Positions 33,801-40,459 of a stretch of 64,000 nucleotides of DNA are shown here, piece after piece. Made by a program: the position numbers and the translations under genes. Position 1 is the first letter of the stretch, and every line of letters starts with the position of its first letter. The notes under the pieces were generated by a model. It was not told where the DNA came from and did not search any database. It saw nothing but the letters and a program-made list of their open reading frames with translations. The DNA comes from Winogradskya humida (GTDB lineage: Bacteria; Actinomycetota; Actinomycetes; Mycobacteriales; Micromonosporaceae), in assembly GCF_016862215.1 (NCBI RefSeq), contig NZ_BOMN01000012.1:62001-126000 (forward strand), read 5' to 3'.

Positions 33801-35209
33801 CGGCCTTCACCCCAGACGTTGTTGTCGGTCGCGGTGCCACCGCAGGAGGTGTCGCTGGTGTCGATCGCCGTCCCGTCGAGCAGTGCCCGGGTGGCGGCGA
33901 TGTCACCGCGCAAGGTCGGGGCTGCTGCCCAGATCAGCGCGACAGCGCCGGCGACGTGCGGGGTGGCCATGGAGGTGCCGTCCCACGCCTCGTAGTCGTC
34001 GCCGGGGACCGCGGAGCGGACGGCGACACCGGGCGCGGAGATGTCCGGCTTCACCGAGTTGTCGATCGAGGACGAGCCGCGACCGGAGAACGAGGCGATG
34101 GCGTGACCCGAGTCGTACGCGCCGACGGCGTACGCGTCGGGGTAGTCACCGGGGTTCGAGGCGGTGTTGCAGCCCGGTCCGGCGTTGCCGTTCGCGATCG
34201 CGGGGAAGATGCCCGCGGCCACCCAGGCCTGGACGGTGTCCTCGTACCACAGGTCGCCGCGGCCGCCGCCCCACGAGTTGTTGACGACGTCGGGACGCAG
34301 GTCGGGGCGCGGGTTCTGACCGTTGCTGTCGGTCGGCGCGAGGATCCACTGGCCGCCCGCGAGCAACGAGGCGTCCGAGCAGTTGTCGCTCTCGCAGCCC
34401 TTCGCGGAGATGAACTTCGCGCCGGGTGCCACGCCGATCTGGTTGCTGCCGCCGTCGCCGCCGACCATCGTGCCGATGGTGTGCGTGCCGTGGCCGACGT
34501 TGTCGCAGGGGCCGGTGCCCCCGCAGGCGTTGGACGGGTCGAACCAGTTGTAGTTGTTGTCGACCGAGCCGTCCGACTGCAGGCCGCGGTAGTGCGACTT
34601 GATCGCCGGGTGGGTGATGTCCACACCGGTGTCGACGCTGCCGACGACGATGCCCTCGCCCTTGTCGGTGAAGTCTTCCCACACCCGGGGAGCGCCGATG
34701 TCGGTGACGCCCCACTCGACGGCGGCGGTGCTCGCCTTCGCGGCCTTCTTGGCGACCGGTTCGATCACCTTGAAGGTGCGCACCGGGTCGATGCGCTCGA
34801 CGTCGGCGCGGGCCGAGATCGAGTCGAGCAGTGCCCGGTCGCCGGTGACGCGGACCGCGTTCGCGATCCAGTAGGTCGAGTAGCTCGCCTTCCTGCCGTC
34901 GAGCAGCGTACGCAGCCCCTTCTGGCTTTCCGTGGCTGTGGTCGTCAGCTCGCGGTAGACCCGGGTGGTGCGGTCCTTCTTGTCGGCGACCTTCGCGGCG
35001 GACGCGAGGTCCGCCTTGTCGCGCAGGTACACCCAGAAGCTTGCGGTGCCGTCCTTGGCCAGAGTGGACAGCAGTTCGGAGCTGACCGCCGGTGACGGGT
35101 CAGCCGCGTGCGCGGCCGTGCCCGGCAAACCGGTCAGGGTGATCGCGAGGGCCAGCGTGGCCCCGGCGATACTTCGTCGTCGTACGCGATTCACGCGCGG
35201 ACCTGACAT
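30836..35209 (-). CDS. Secreted S8 protease with carboxypeptidase-like and kelch repeats
   Basis: 1457 residues, ATG with GGGGGAGGAAG upstream. Signal peptide about 10-37. The peptidase S8 domain has Asp in VVGSVDTGVD, His in NVGHGTHTIGTMVGG, oxyanion Asn in AIANGNAGPG and Ser in WDGTSMATPHVAGA. Then come two carboxypeptidase-regulatory-like beta domains, a MAM/immune-inhibitor-like module (SFGGTGTPAGWSV through WWWQVDDVEVV), another regulatory-like domain, and about five kelch repeats (ATIDGKVYSVGGGS, AVDGKLYVIGGWG, AIIDGKVYLVGGC, ALGGKVYCSGGYD). A final beta domain closes it. It probably cleaves extracellular protein or peptide. Confidence 0.92.
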   Translation of the reverse strand: MSGPRVNRVRRRSIAGATLALAITLTGLPGTAAHAADPSPAVSSELLSTLAKDGTASFWVYLRDKADLASAAKVADKKDRTTRVYRELTTTATESQKGLRTLLDGRKASYSTYWIANAVRVTGDRALLDSISARADVERIDPVRTFKVIEPVAKKAAKASTAAVEWGVTDIGAPRVWEDFTDKGEGIVVGSVDTGVDITHPAIKSHYRGLQSDGSVDNNYNWFDPSNACGGTGPCDNVGHGTHTIGTMVGGDGGSNQIGVAPGAKFISAKGCESDNCSDASLLAGGQWILAPTDSNGQNPRPDLRPDVVNNSWGGGRGDLWYEDTVQAWVAAGIFPAIANGNAGPGCNTASNPGDYPDAYAVGAYDSGHAIASFSGRGSSSIDNSVKPDISAPGVAVRSAVPGDDYEAWDGTSMATPHVAGAVALIWAAAPTLRGDIAATRALLDGTAIDTSDTSCGGTATDNNVWGEGRLDVYNAVLDAPRGPIARASGTVTDASTGNPLADVTVTAAGRTVATGADGKYQLVFEAGTYDVTATKYGYLSKTITVTAGEGEVKTVNFALTPAQLVTVSGTVTDGSGHGWPLYAKVEVSGRPGAPLFTDPVTGRYSVSLPASTSYELKATPVYPGYQPTTEDVIVGTAAKTANIVVPVEAACTATGYSASYGTPALTESFGGTGTPAGWSVVNRTDGGGWGFTDIGNRGNKTGGTGGFAIIDSDKLGSGKAQDSDLISPPIDLSEQTAPFVRFKSDFYALSSPADIDVTIDGGTTWTNVWHQTASRRGPANEEVSLAPAAGAAAAQVRFRYAGSYSWWWQVDDVEVVNRACTPIPGGLVVGNTTDSNTGLALNGVTVTSDDAPADKGVSAATPADTNLADGFYWLFSTATGSHPFTASKAPYQSLTKTVAVTANGVKRADYALKAGRLTVTPTEIQSFQTYGTTRSTTVTVTNTGNAATTVDVLERPKGFEALKTKGTAGTTVQMKGLSTAMTGPSFAATNPKAGTQAADSWTALPNYPTAIYDNAAATIDGKVYSVGGGSTTGTEKKAFVYADGAWTTLPDLPSARSKPVAAAVDGKLYVIGGWGPGGTPVNTVDVFDPAAGTWSTPATTNPKPASAAGSAIIDGKVYLVGGCLDGNCASTADVVVFDAASGSFSTTTSYPNKTSFIGCGALGGKVYCSGGYDGTASTKATKVLDPTSGAWTAVADAPVDLWGGQVSAAGGLLVLAGGVANGSSGVTSQTIGYDPAADSWSTLPAMATPRYRGAGACGFYRIGGSVTPFVGNADSALLDGLGECDAEGDVSWLTEDPVTFELAPGKSKSVKVTLTATAAAGVAQPGQFTAQLGLRAATPYPVPNVNVEMNVSPPASWGKIQGTVTGVSCNGTSTPLKATIRLNGTTSYTLIADASGHYQWWLPKGTYQAIVAKDGWIPEVQSSKVSAGFVLTADFTLDPVISCALREQVATRKGTL

Positions 35210-35513
35210 GGTTCTTCCTCCCCCAGAACTGCCGCGCCCGGTGGTGTCCGGGCACGGCTGTGACGACCGCCGGGGATAGCCGGCACCGTCCGGACACTGT
35301 GGGTCGTGCACGCGCCTACAGTGCGTGCATCCGCAGGTGTCGATGCAATGCTGCGGCCGGAGAGTGGTGCTGATCAATGGCATCTCTCGGCCAAGACCCG
35401 GGCAGGGGATGGGCTAAACCATTGCGGTGCTGTGAATTCTCTGTGTGCAGATGTTGACCGACACCTATGCGACAGCGTTTGCTGGTGACAGCCGAAGATC
35501 CCGGAGGAAGCCC
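35210..35513. promoter_or_regulatory. Divergent promoter region with inverted repeat
   Basis: A 304-bp gap between the S8 protease and a winged-helix regulator. TGCACGC and GCGTGCA form perfect 7-base inverted arms at 35307-35329 with a 9-base spacer, a plausible regulator site about 100 bp upstream of the protease start. Lower-GC DNA at 35415-35475 may hold the regulator's promoter. Confidence 0.45.
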
Positions 35514-36026
35514 GTGTTGGGTCGATCCAGCGTGCCGTTGGTGGTCTGCGTCTCCCCGGACCGCCAGGTCCGTGAAAACCTTGTCCGTCGCCTCGACGAT
35601 CTCGGAGCCGTCCTGATGTGTGCCGACATCGGCGAGCTGCGTGCCATGCTCGCGGGGACCCTCCCCGCCGAGCCCGAATTTCCCGACGAGATTCCCGCCC
35701 GGAGCCCGAGCGAGAAGGTCAGTTTCGGGGACCTCGTCGTCGACGTGGTCCAGCATCAGGTCGCCTGGCGGGGTCACGCCCTCGACCTCACCCGCCTGGA
35801 ACATCGCCTGCTCACGAGGCTCGCGTCACCACCGGTGGAGGTGTGGCCGTACGAGCGGCTCTTCGCCGCCGTCTGGGACAGCGCCTATCTGGGCGACACG
35901 TCGATCCTGCACTCGGCCGTGAAGCGGCTGCGGCAGAAACTACGCGCCCTGGACGGCGGGCCGGTGGTGGAGACGGTCCGGGGCATCGGCTACCGCCTCA
36001 AGCAGACGGTGGCCCCTGCAGCTTAG
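35514..36026 (+). CDS. OmpR-type winged-helix regulator with degenerate receiver
   Basis: 170 residues from a GTG with GGAGGA five bases upstream. The N-terminal 60 residues (VPLVVCVSPDRQVRENLVRR) look like a shrunken receiver domain without a phospho-acceptor Asp block. The C-terminal 100 residues form a full winged helix: FGDLVVDVVQHQVAWRGHAL, LTRLEHRLLTRLAS, YERLFAAVWD, ILHSAVKRLRQKLRAL and VETVRGIGYRLK. It is divergent from the giant protease and could control it; phosphorylation control looks lost. Confidence 0.8.
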   Translation: MLGRSSVPLVVCVSPDRQVRENLVRRLDDLGAVLMCADIGELRAMLAGTLPAEPEFPDEIPARSPSEKVSFGDLVVDVVQHQVAWRGHALDLTRLEHRLLTRLASPPVEVWPYERLFAAVWDSAYLGDTSILHSAVKRLRQKLRALDGGPVVETVRGIGYRLKQTVAPAA

Positions 36027-36043
36027 AAAGCCGGACAACGTTG

Positions 36044-36628
36044 TCAGGGACGCCGCCGGGCGTATTCGGCCCGCGCGGCGTCCAGGCTCAGGCTGCCGTT
36101 CGGGCCACCCATGACGACGGCACTGTTGTGGTCGTCCTGCCCGTCGTCCTCCCACCAGCACTCCCGGCAGATCTGGAACTGACCGCGTTCCGCCAGGGTC
36201 GCCTGGCCGCAGCACGGGCAGGCGTAGCGGTCCGCGTCCGGATCCGGGACCGGCTCCGGCCCGATCCGCCACTGCCATGGGCCACCCTCGCCGATCCTGC
36301 CGGTGTATCGCAGCAGAACACTCGTGGGGTGCTGCCTCGGCACCAGCGCTTCGGGGGCGAGGCGCAGGAGAACCAGACGGCTGATCCAGGCGGGCGGGCG
36401 CCACCTCACCCCCAGACCCTGAGTGATGTCGTACGTGTGGAGCAGCATCTCCGCGACGGCAAGCTCGGCGATCGCGGGCGTGGCGGCCAGCACCTCGCCG
36501 AGATGGGTCAGCGTCTCCCGGCACGTCCAGTCCAAGGTGCCGGCCGGGACGGACCAGTCACGATCGGCCAGCGGTTCGAGCGCCCCGATCGTCATCCGGG
36601 CGGCGCGCTGCAGGTCATCGGCTTTCAC
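36044..36628 (-). CDS. MDMPI/DinB-like domain fused to a CPCC zinc domain
   Basis: 194 residues from a GTG. Residues 1-115 resemble the mycothiol-dependent maleylpyruvate isomerase/DinB-like family (DDLQRAARMTIGALEPLADR, WTCRETLTHLGEVLAATPAI, VAEMLLHTYDITQGLGVRW), but the middle helix of the usual domain is short or missing. Residues 135-185 are a Cys-rich CPCC domain: YACPCCGQATLAERGQFQIC and CRECWWEDDGQDD. The combination is unusual. It converges on the winged-helix gene, 17 bp apart. Confidence 0.75.
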   Translation of the reverse strand: MKADDLQRAARMTIGALEPLADRDWSVPAGTLDWTCRETLTHLGEVLAATPAIAELAVAEMLLHTYDITQGLGVRWRPPAWISRLVLLRLAPEALVPRQHPTSVLLRYTGRIGEGGPWQWRIGPEPVPDPDADRYACPCCGQATLAERGQFQICRECWWEDDGQDDHNSAVVMGGPNGSLSLDAARAEYARRRP

Positions 36629-36730
36629 GCGGAGAATTCTGGCAGCTGGCACGTATGGGGGAGAACACCGATTCGCGGCCTTCGTAGCGTGGGAACAGTA
36701 CGGATGATCAACGCTGCGAAGGAGACCACG

Positions 36731-37369
36731 ATGCGTAACGTCAAGCGCGCGATGCTGCTGGTGACCGGTGCCGCGGGGCTGGTTCTGTCGGCCGCCTGCG
36801 CGAGCACGACTCCCACGGCGGCGCCGACCGCAGCGCCCACCACCGCGACCTCGGCTACCGGAAGCACCGGAAGCACCGGAAGCCCGGCCGCAGCGACCTC
36901 GTCCCCCGCGACCTCGACAAAGGGCAGCGGCGGCACCACGCGATGTCACACCGGGGATCTGAAGGTCAGCGACAAGGGCGACGAGGGCGGCGGCTCGGCC
37001 GGGCACCACAGTGAGTTCCTGGTCTTCGAGAACACGTCGGGCAGCGCGTGCACGCTGGAGGGCTACCCGGGCGTCTCGTTCGTCACCGGCGACTCCGGCG
37101 AGCAGGTCGGCAAGGCCTTCAACCGCGCACCCGCCGACTCCCCCTCGATCACGTTGAAGGCCGGGGCCAGCGCGCACGCTACGATCGAGATCGCCAGCCC
37201 GCAGGCCGTCGCGCCGGAGGACTGCAAGGTCAAGGATGTGCGCGGCTACCGCGTGTACCCGCCGGACGAGACTGCGTCGATCTTCGTCAGCCACCCGCAG
37301 ACGGCGTGCTCGGCCGGGGACTACGCGATCGGCACGGTCAAGGCCCTCGCCACGGGAACAACCGACTAA
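36731..37369 (+). CDS. DUF4232 lipoprotein
   Basis: 212 residues, AAGGAGACC upstream of ATG. The signal peptide ends in a lipobox (LVLSAACAS, Cys at about 23). A Thr/Ala/Ser/Pro spacer with GSTGSTGS repeats spans about 25-65. The DUF4232 beta domain follows: HHSEFLVFENTSGSACTLEG, YPGVSFVT and SITLKAGASAHATIE. It is an outer-face, lipid-anchored protein of unknown role, widespread in actinomycetes. Confidence 0.88.
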   Translation: MRNVKRAMLLVTGAAGLVLSAACASTTPTAAPTAAPTTATSATGSTGSTGSPAAATSSPATSTKGSGGTTRCHTGDLKVSDKGDEGGGSAGHHSEFLVFENTSGSACTLEGYPGVSFVTGDSGEQVGKAFNRAPADSPSITLKAGASAHATIEIASPQAVAPEDCKVKDVRGYRVYPPDETASIFVSHPQTACSAGDYAIGTVKALATGTTD

Positions 37370-38622
37370 GGCTGGACGGAAGCCTTGGAGACCGCGGCCC
37401 GGCGGGCGATCGCGGCGAGGCCGGCCGCGGAGGCGAGGAACATCACGGCGAGGATCAGCCAGCCGGGCGTACCGAGATCGATTGCCGTAAGGGTCACGAC
37501 CGCGGGGGCGACCATCGCGCCCAGGGCGTACCCCGTGCCGTAGATGCCCTGGTAGGCGCCGAGCCGGTCCGGCGGGGCGAGCTCGAAGCTGAGGTTCCAG
37601 CCGGCCGCGCTCGACAGGATCTCCGCGAAGGCCTGCAGGACCGCCGCAACGAGCAGGGCCACGGTCGCGAGCAGGGGTGAACCCCATCCCGCGGCGGCGA
37701 AGACCACGCATGCGGCGGCCATCAACCAGCCGGCGCGGGACATTGCCCGTCCCGCGCCGCGGAGGTCGCCGGTTCCGCGGCTCAGGCGGACCTGCAGGGC
37801 GATGACGAGGCCGGTGTTGACGAGCAGCAGCGCCGAGACGAGCACGTCCGGGGCGCGCGTGTGACCGACGACCCACAGCGGGACGCCCACCTCGGCCAGG
37901 CCGAACTGGATCCCGAAGACGCCGCTCAGCGCCGTGACGCCGAGGAAGCGCAGGTCCCGGTACGGCGACGGCCCCGGTTCGACCGGCGAGGCAGCGGTAC
38001 GGGCCCGGGCGTCGACCCGCGCCGCCGGCAGCCCGAGGAGCAGGACCGCCGACACGAGGTAGAACGCGCCGCCCGCTGCCAGCGTGATCCGGTACGCGGT
38101 GCCCGTACCTATGGCCAGCGGGATGGCCGCGACCGCCGTGCCCGCGGAGATCCCGATGTTCGTCACCGTCCGCATGGTCGCCCGGATCCGCACCCGCTCC
38201 TCGCCGGGGAAGGCGCGGCCCACCGCCGCGGACCGCACCGAGGAACCGCCCTGCTGGACCAGCGTCACGATCGAGGCCACCACCACGAGCGACACCACAT
38301 CGTGGACCAGGACGTACGCCGCGACCGCGAGCCCCTGCACGACGTGCAGCACCACGAGCATCATCCGGGAGCTCCAGCGGTCGGCGAGGTGCCCGAACGC
38401 GAGGGAGCTGAGGACACCGACACCGCCGGCGATCGTCAGCCCGAGACCGACCGCCACGGCGGGGACGCCCGCGATCGTCGTGAGGTACAGCGAGGTCAGG
38501 GTGAAGAACGCCCCGCGCCCGACGGTGTCGACGAGGGTGACGGTGAGCAGGCGCCGCAGGACGGGATCGCCGCGGACGAGAACGCGGAGCGGAACGGGGG
38601 CTTCGACTTCGGCAACAGGCAC
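37366..38622 (-). CDS. MFS transporter
   Basis: 418 residues from a GTG. About 12 membrane helices. The loop after helix 2 reads FGHLADRWSSRMML, close to the MFS motif GxLaDRxGRR. No substrate can be told. It is divergent from the ArsR-family regulator at 38678 (55-bp gap), a typical pairing for regulated export. It overlaps the DUF4232 gene by 4 bp at the 3' end. Confidence 0.9.
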   Translation of the reverse strand: MPVAEVEAPVPLRVLVRGDPVLRRLLTVTLVDTVGRGAFFTLTSLYLTTIAGVPAVAVGLGLTIAGGVGVLSSLAFGHLADRWSSRMMLVVLHVVQGLAVAAYVLVHDVVSLVVVASIVTLVQQGGSSVRSAAVGRAFPGEERVRIRATMRTVTNIGISAGTAVAAIPLAIGTGTAYRITLAAGGAFYLVSAVLLLGLPAARVDARARTAASPVEPGPSPYRDLRFLGVTALSGVFGIQFGLAEVGVPLWVVGHTRAPDVLVSALLLVNTGLVIALQVRLSRGTGDLRGAGRAMSRAGWLMAAACVVFAAAGWGSPLLATVALLVAAVLQAFAEILSSAAGWNLSFELAPPDRLGAYQGIYGTGYALGAMVAPAVVTLTAIDLGTPGWLILAVMFLASAAGLAAIARRAAVSKASVQP

Positions 38623-38677
38623 CCGTCGGTTATGCCAACATACGGTTCCACGGCCAATAGATTTAGGATATAGCTTC

Positions 38678-39631
38678 ATGATCAGGTACGAGCTGGAGTC
38701 CGCGGACGTCTCCGCCGTCCGCTTCGGCATCTCGCCGCTGGGCGAGGTCAGCCTCGGGCTCCGCGCGCTGCGTGCCCCGGACGCGTTCCCCCTGCAACAA
38801 CCCTGGCTCGACCGCATCGCCCCCGTACGGCAGCTGCTCGACACCGAGGTGCTGCTCGGGCTCGTCAACGACCGGCGCTGGGTCGCCGACTTCACCAACC
38901 CGCGGCCCGGTTCACCGCTCACCGACTTCGGCCAGGAGATCGCGGAACTCGCCCGGATCACCCCGGAACGACTCCGCGGCGATCTCCGGCACGTCCACGG
39001 CGACGTTCCCCCGGTGTTCGACGGGCCGCACGACGAGGTGGTCGCCCGGCTGGTCGCGGCGCTGACCCAGGCATGGGACCTGTGCTTCGTGCCGTACTGG
39101 AAACGCATGCGGGCCGTGCTGGAGGCCGACATCACCTACCGGGGACGGGTCGCGGCGCAGGCCGGGATCGGCACGATGCTGGGTGGCCTCTCCAGCTCGA
39201 TCAGCTTTGACGGCCGCAACATCGACATCCGGCTGGCGAGCCCGATCGCGCGGGTCCGCCCGATCCGCGGCGAGGGCGTGACCCTCGTACCGTCCATGTT
39301 CGTCGGGCGGTCCTCCACCCCGGCGGACGAGACCCTCCCCCCGGTGATCGTCTACCCGGCGCGCGGGCAGGGTGCGATGTGGTCCACAGCGGACCGGCCC
39401 GGCACCGGAGCCATCCGCGACCTGCTGGGCAGCACCCGCGCGACCCTGCTCGCGGCGCTGGGCGAGCCCGCCTCGTCGACCGACCTGGCGTTACGGCTCG
39501 GCGTCACCACGTCCGCCGTCAACCAGCACCTGCGGGTCCTCGAACGCGGAGGGCTGCTCAACCGCGCACGCTACGGACGGAGCATCCTGTACTACCGCAG
39601 TGATCTCGGCGAATCCCTAGCCGGTAACTGA
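38678..39631 (+). CDS. ArsR-family regulator with DUF5937 domain
   Basis: 317 residues. The N-terminal DUF5937-type region begins IRYELESADVSAVRFGISPL and contains WVADFTNPRP and VVAALTQAWDLCFVPYWKRM. The C-terminal winged helix is STRATLLAALGEPASSTDLA, LRLGVTTSAVNQHLRVLE and RGGLLNRARYGRSILYYR. The 55-bp space to the divergent MFS gene has A+T-rich TTTAGGATATAG as a likely -10, so the two probably share an operator. The SDR gene follows 24 bp later. Confidence 0.88.
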   Translation: MIRYELESADVSAVRFGISPLGEVSLGLRALRAPDAFPLQQPWLDRIAPVRQLLDTEVLLGLVNDRRWVADFTNPRPGSPLTDFGQEIAELARITPERLRGDLRHVHGDVPPVFDGPHDEVVARLVAALTQAWDLCFVPYWKRMRAVLEADITYRGRVAAQAGIGTMLGGLSSSISFDGRNIDIRLASPIARVRPIRGEGVTLVPSMFVGRSSTPADETLPPVIVYPARGQGAMWSTADRPGTGAIRDLLGSTRATLLAALGEPASSTDLALRLGVTTSAVNQHLRVLERGGLLNRARYGRSILYYRSDLGESLAGN

Positions 39632-39655
39632 CCCTTCGTGCAGAGAGCAGGTCCG

Positions 39656-40453
39656 ATGACACGTACGGCGCTGGTGACGGGTGCTTCGTCCGGTATCGGG
39701 AAGGCGACCGCGGCCGCCCTGGTGGAACGCGGTTACCGGGTCATCGGGACGAGCAGGTCACCCGGGAAGATCGCGGACCCGGTCGCGGGGGTCGACCACG
39801 TCGCGCTCGATCTCGACGACCCGGCGTCGGTCGAGGGGCTGGCGGCGCAACTGGGCGCGGTCGACGTACTGATCAATAACGCCGGCGAGAGCCAGAGCGG
39901 ACCGCTGGAGGAACTCCCGGCGGAAGCGGTGGAAAGGCTCTTCCGCGTCAACGTCTTCAGCGCGCTGCGGCTCACCCAGCTCGCCCTCCCCGGCATGCGT
40001 TCGCGGGGATACGGCCGGGTGGTCATGGTCGGGTCGATGCTGGCGTCGTTCCCGCTCGCCTACCGGTCGTCCTACGTGGCCTCGAAGGCCGCCCTGAAGG
40101 GTTTCGCCAACGCCGGCCGTCAGGAGCTATCGCCCTTCGGAGTCTGGCTCACCACGGTCGAGCCGGGCTCCATCGCCACCGGCATCAGCGAACGCCGCAC
40201 CAAGTACATCGCCGCGGACTCCCCGCACCAGAACGACTTCACGACGATGCTGGCCGCCCTCGACCGCAACGAACGCGCGGGCATCACCGCCGAACGCGTC
40301 GCCGCGACCATCGTGAAGGCGGTCGAGGCGAACCCGCCCAAGCCGCTCTACGCGGTGGGCAGCAACGCGCCGCTCGTCTTCGGCCTGCGCCGCATCGTCC
40401 CCGCCACCCTGGTCGAGAAGCTCACCCACCGCAGGCACAACCTCAAGCGCTGA
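39656..40453 (+). CDS. Short-chain dehydrogenase/reductase
   Basis: 265 residues. NAD(P) motif TALVTGASSGIGKATAAALV, NNAGESQSGPLEE, catalytic Ser in VMVGSMLASFP and YxxxK as RSSYVASKAALKG. A classic SDR of the type acting on lipophilic alcohols or ketones; the substrate is unknown. It follows the ArsR regulator and is likely co-transcribed. Confidence 0.92.
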   Translation: MTRTALVTGASSGIGKATAAALVERGYRVIGTSRSPGKIADPVAGVDHVALDLDDPASVEGLAAQLGAVDVLINNAGESQSGPLEELPAEAVERLFRVNVFSALRLTQLALPGMRSRGYGRVVMVGSMLASFPLAYRSSYVASKAALKGFANAGRQELSPFGVWLTTVEPGSIATGISERRTKYIAADSPHQNDFTTMLAALDRNERAGITAERVAATIVKAVEANPPKPLYAVGSNAPLVFGLRRIVPATLVEKLTHRRHNLKR

Positions 40454-40459
40454 CCACGG

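Noticed and set aside
32561..35095. Very long plus-strand open frame opposite the S8 protease
   Set aside because: It is the antisense shadow of a high-GC gene: Arg/Gly/Val-rich with no recognisable domain, while the minus strand encodes clear protease and beta domains.
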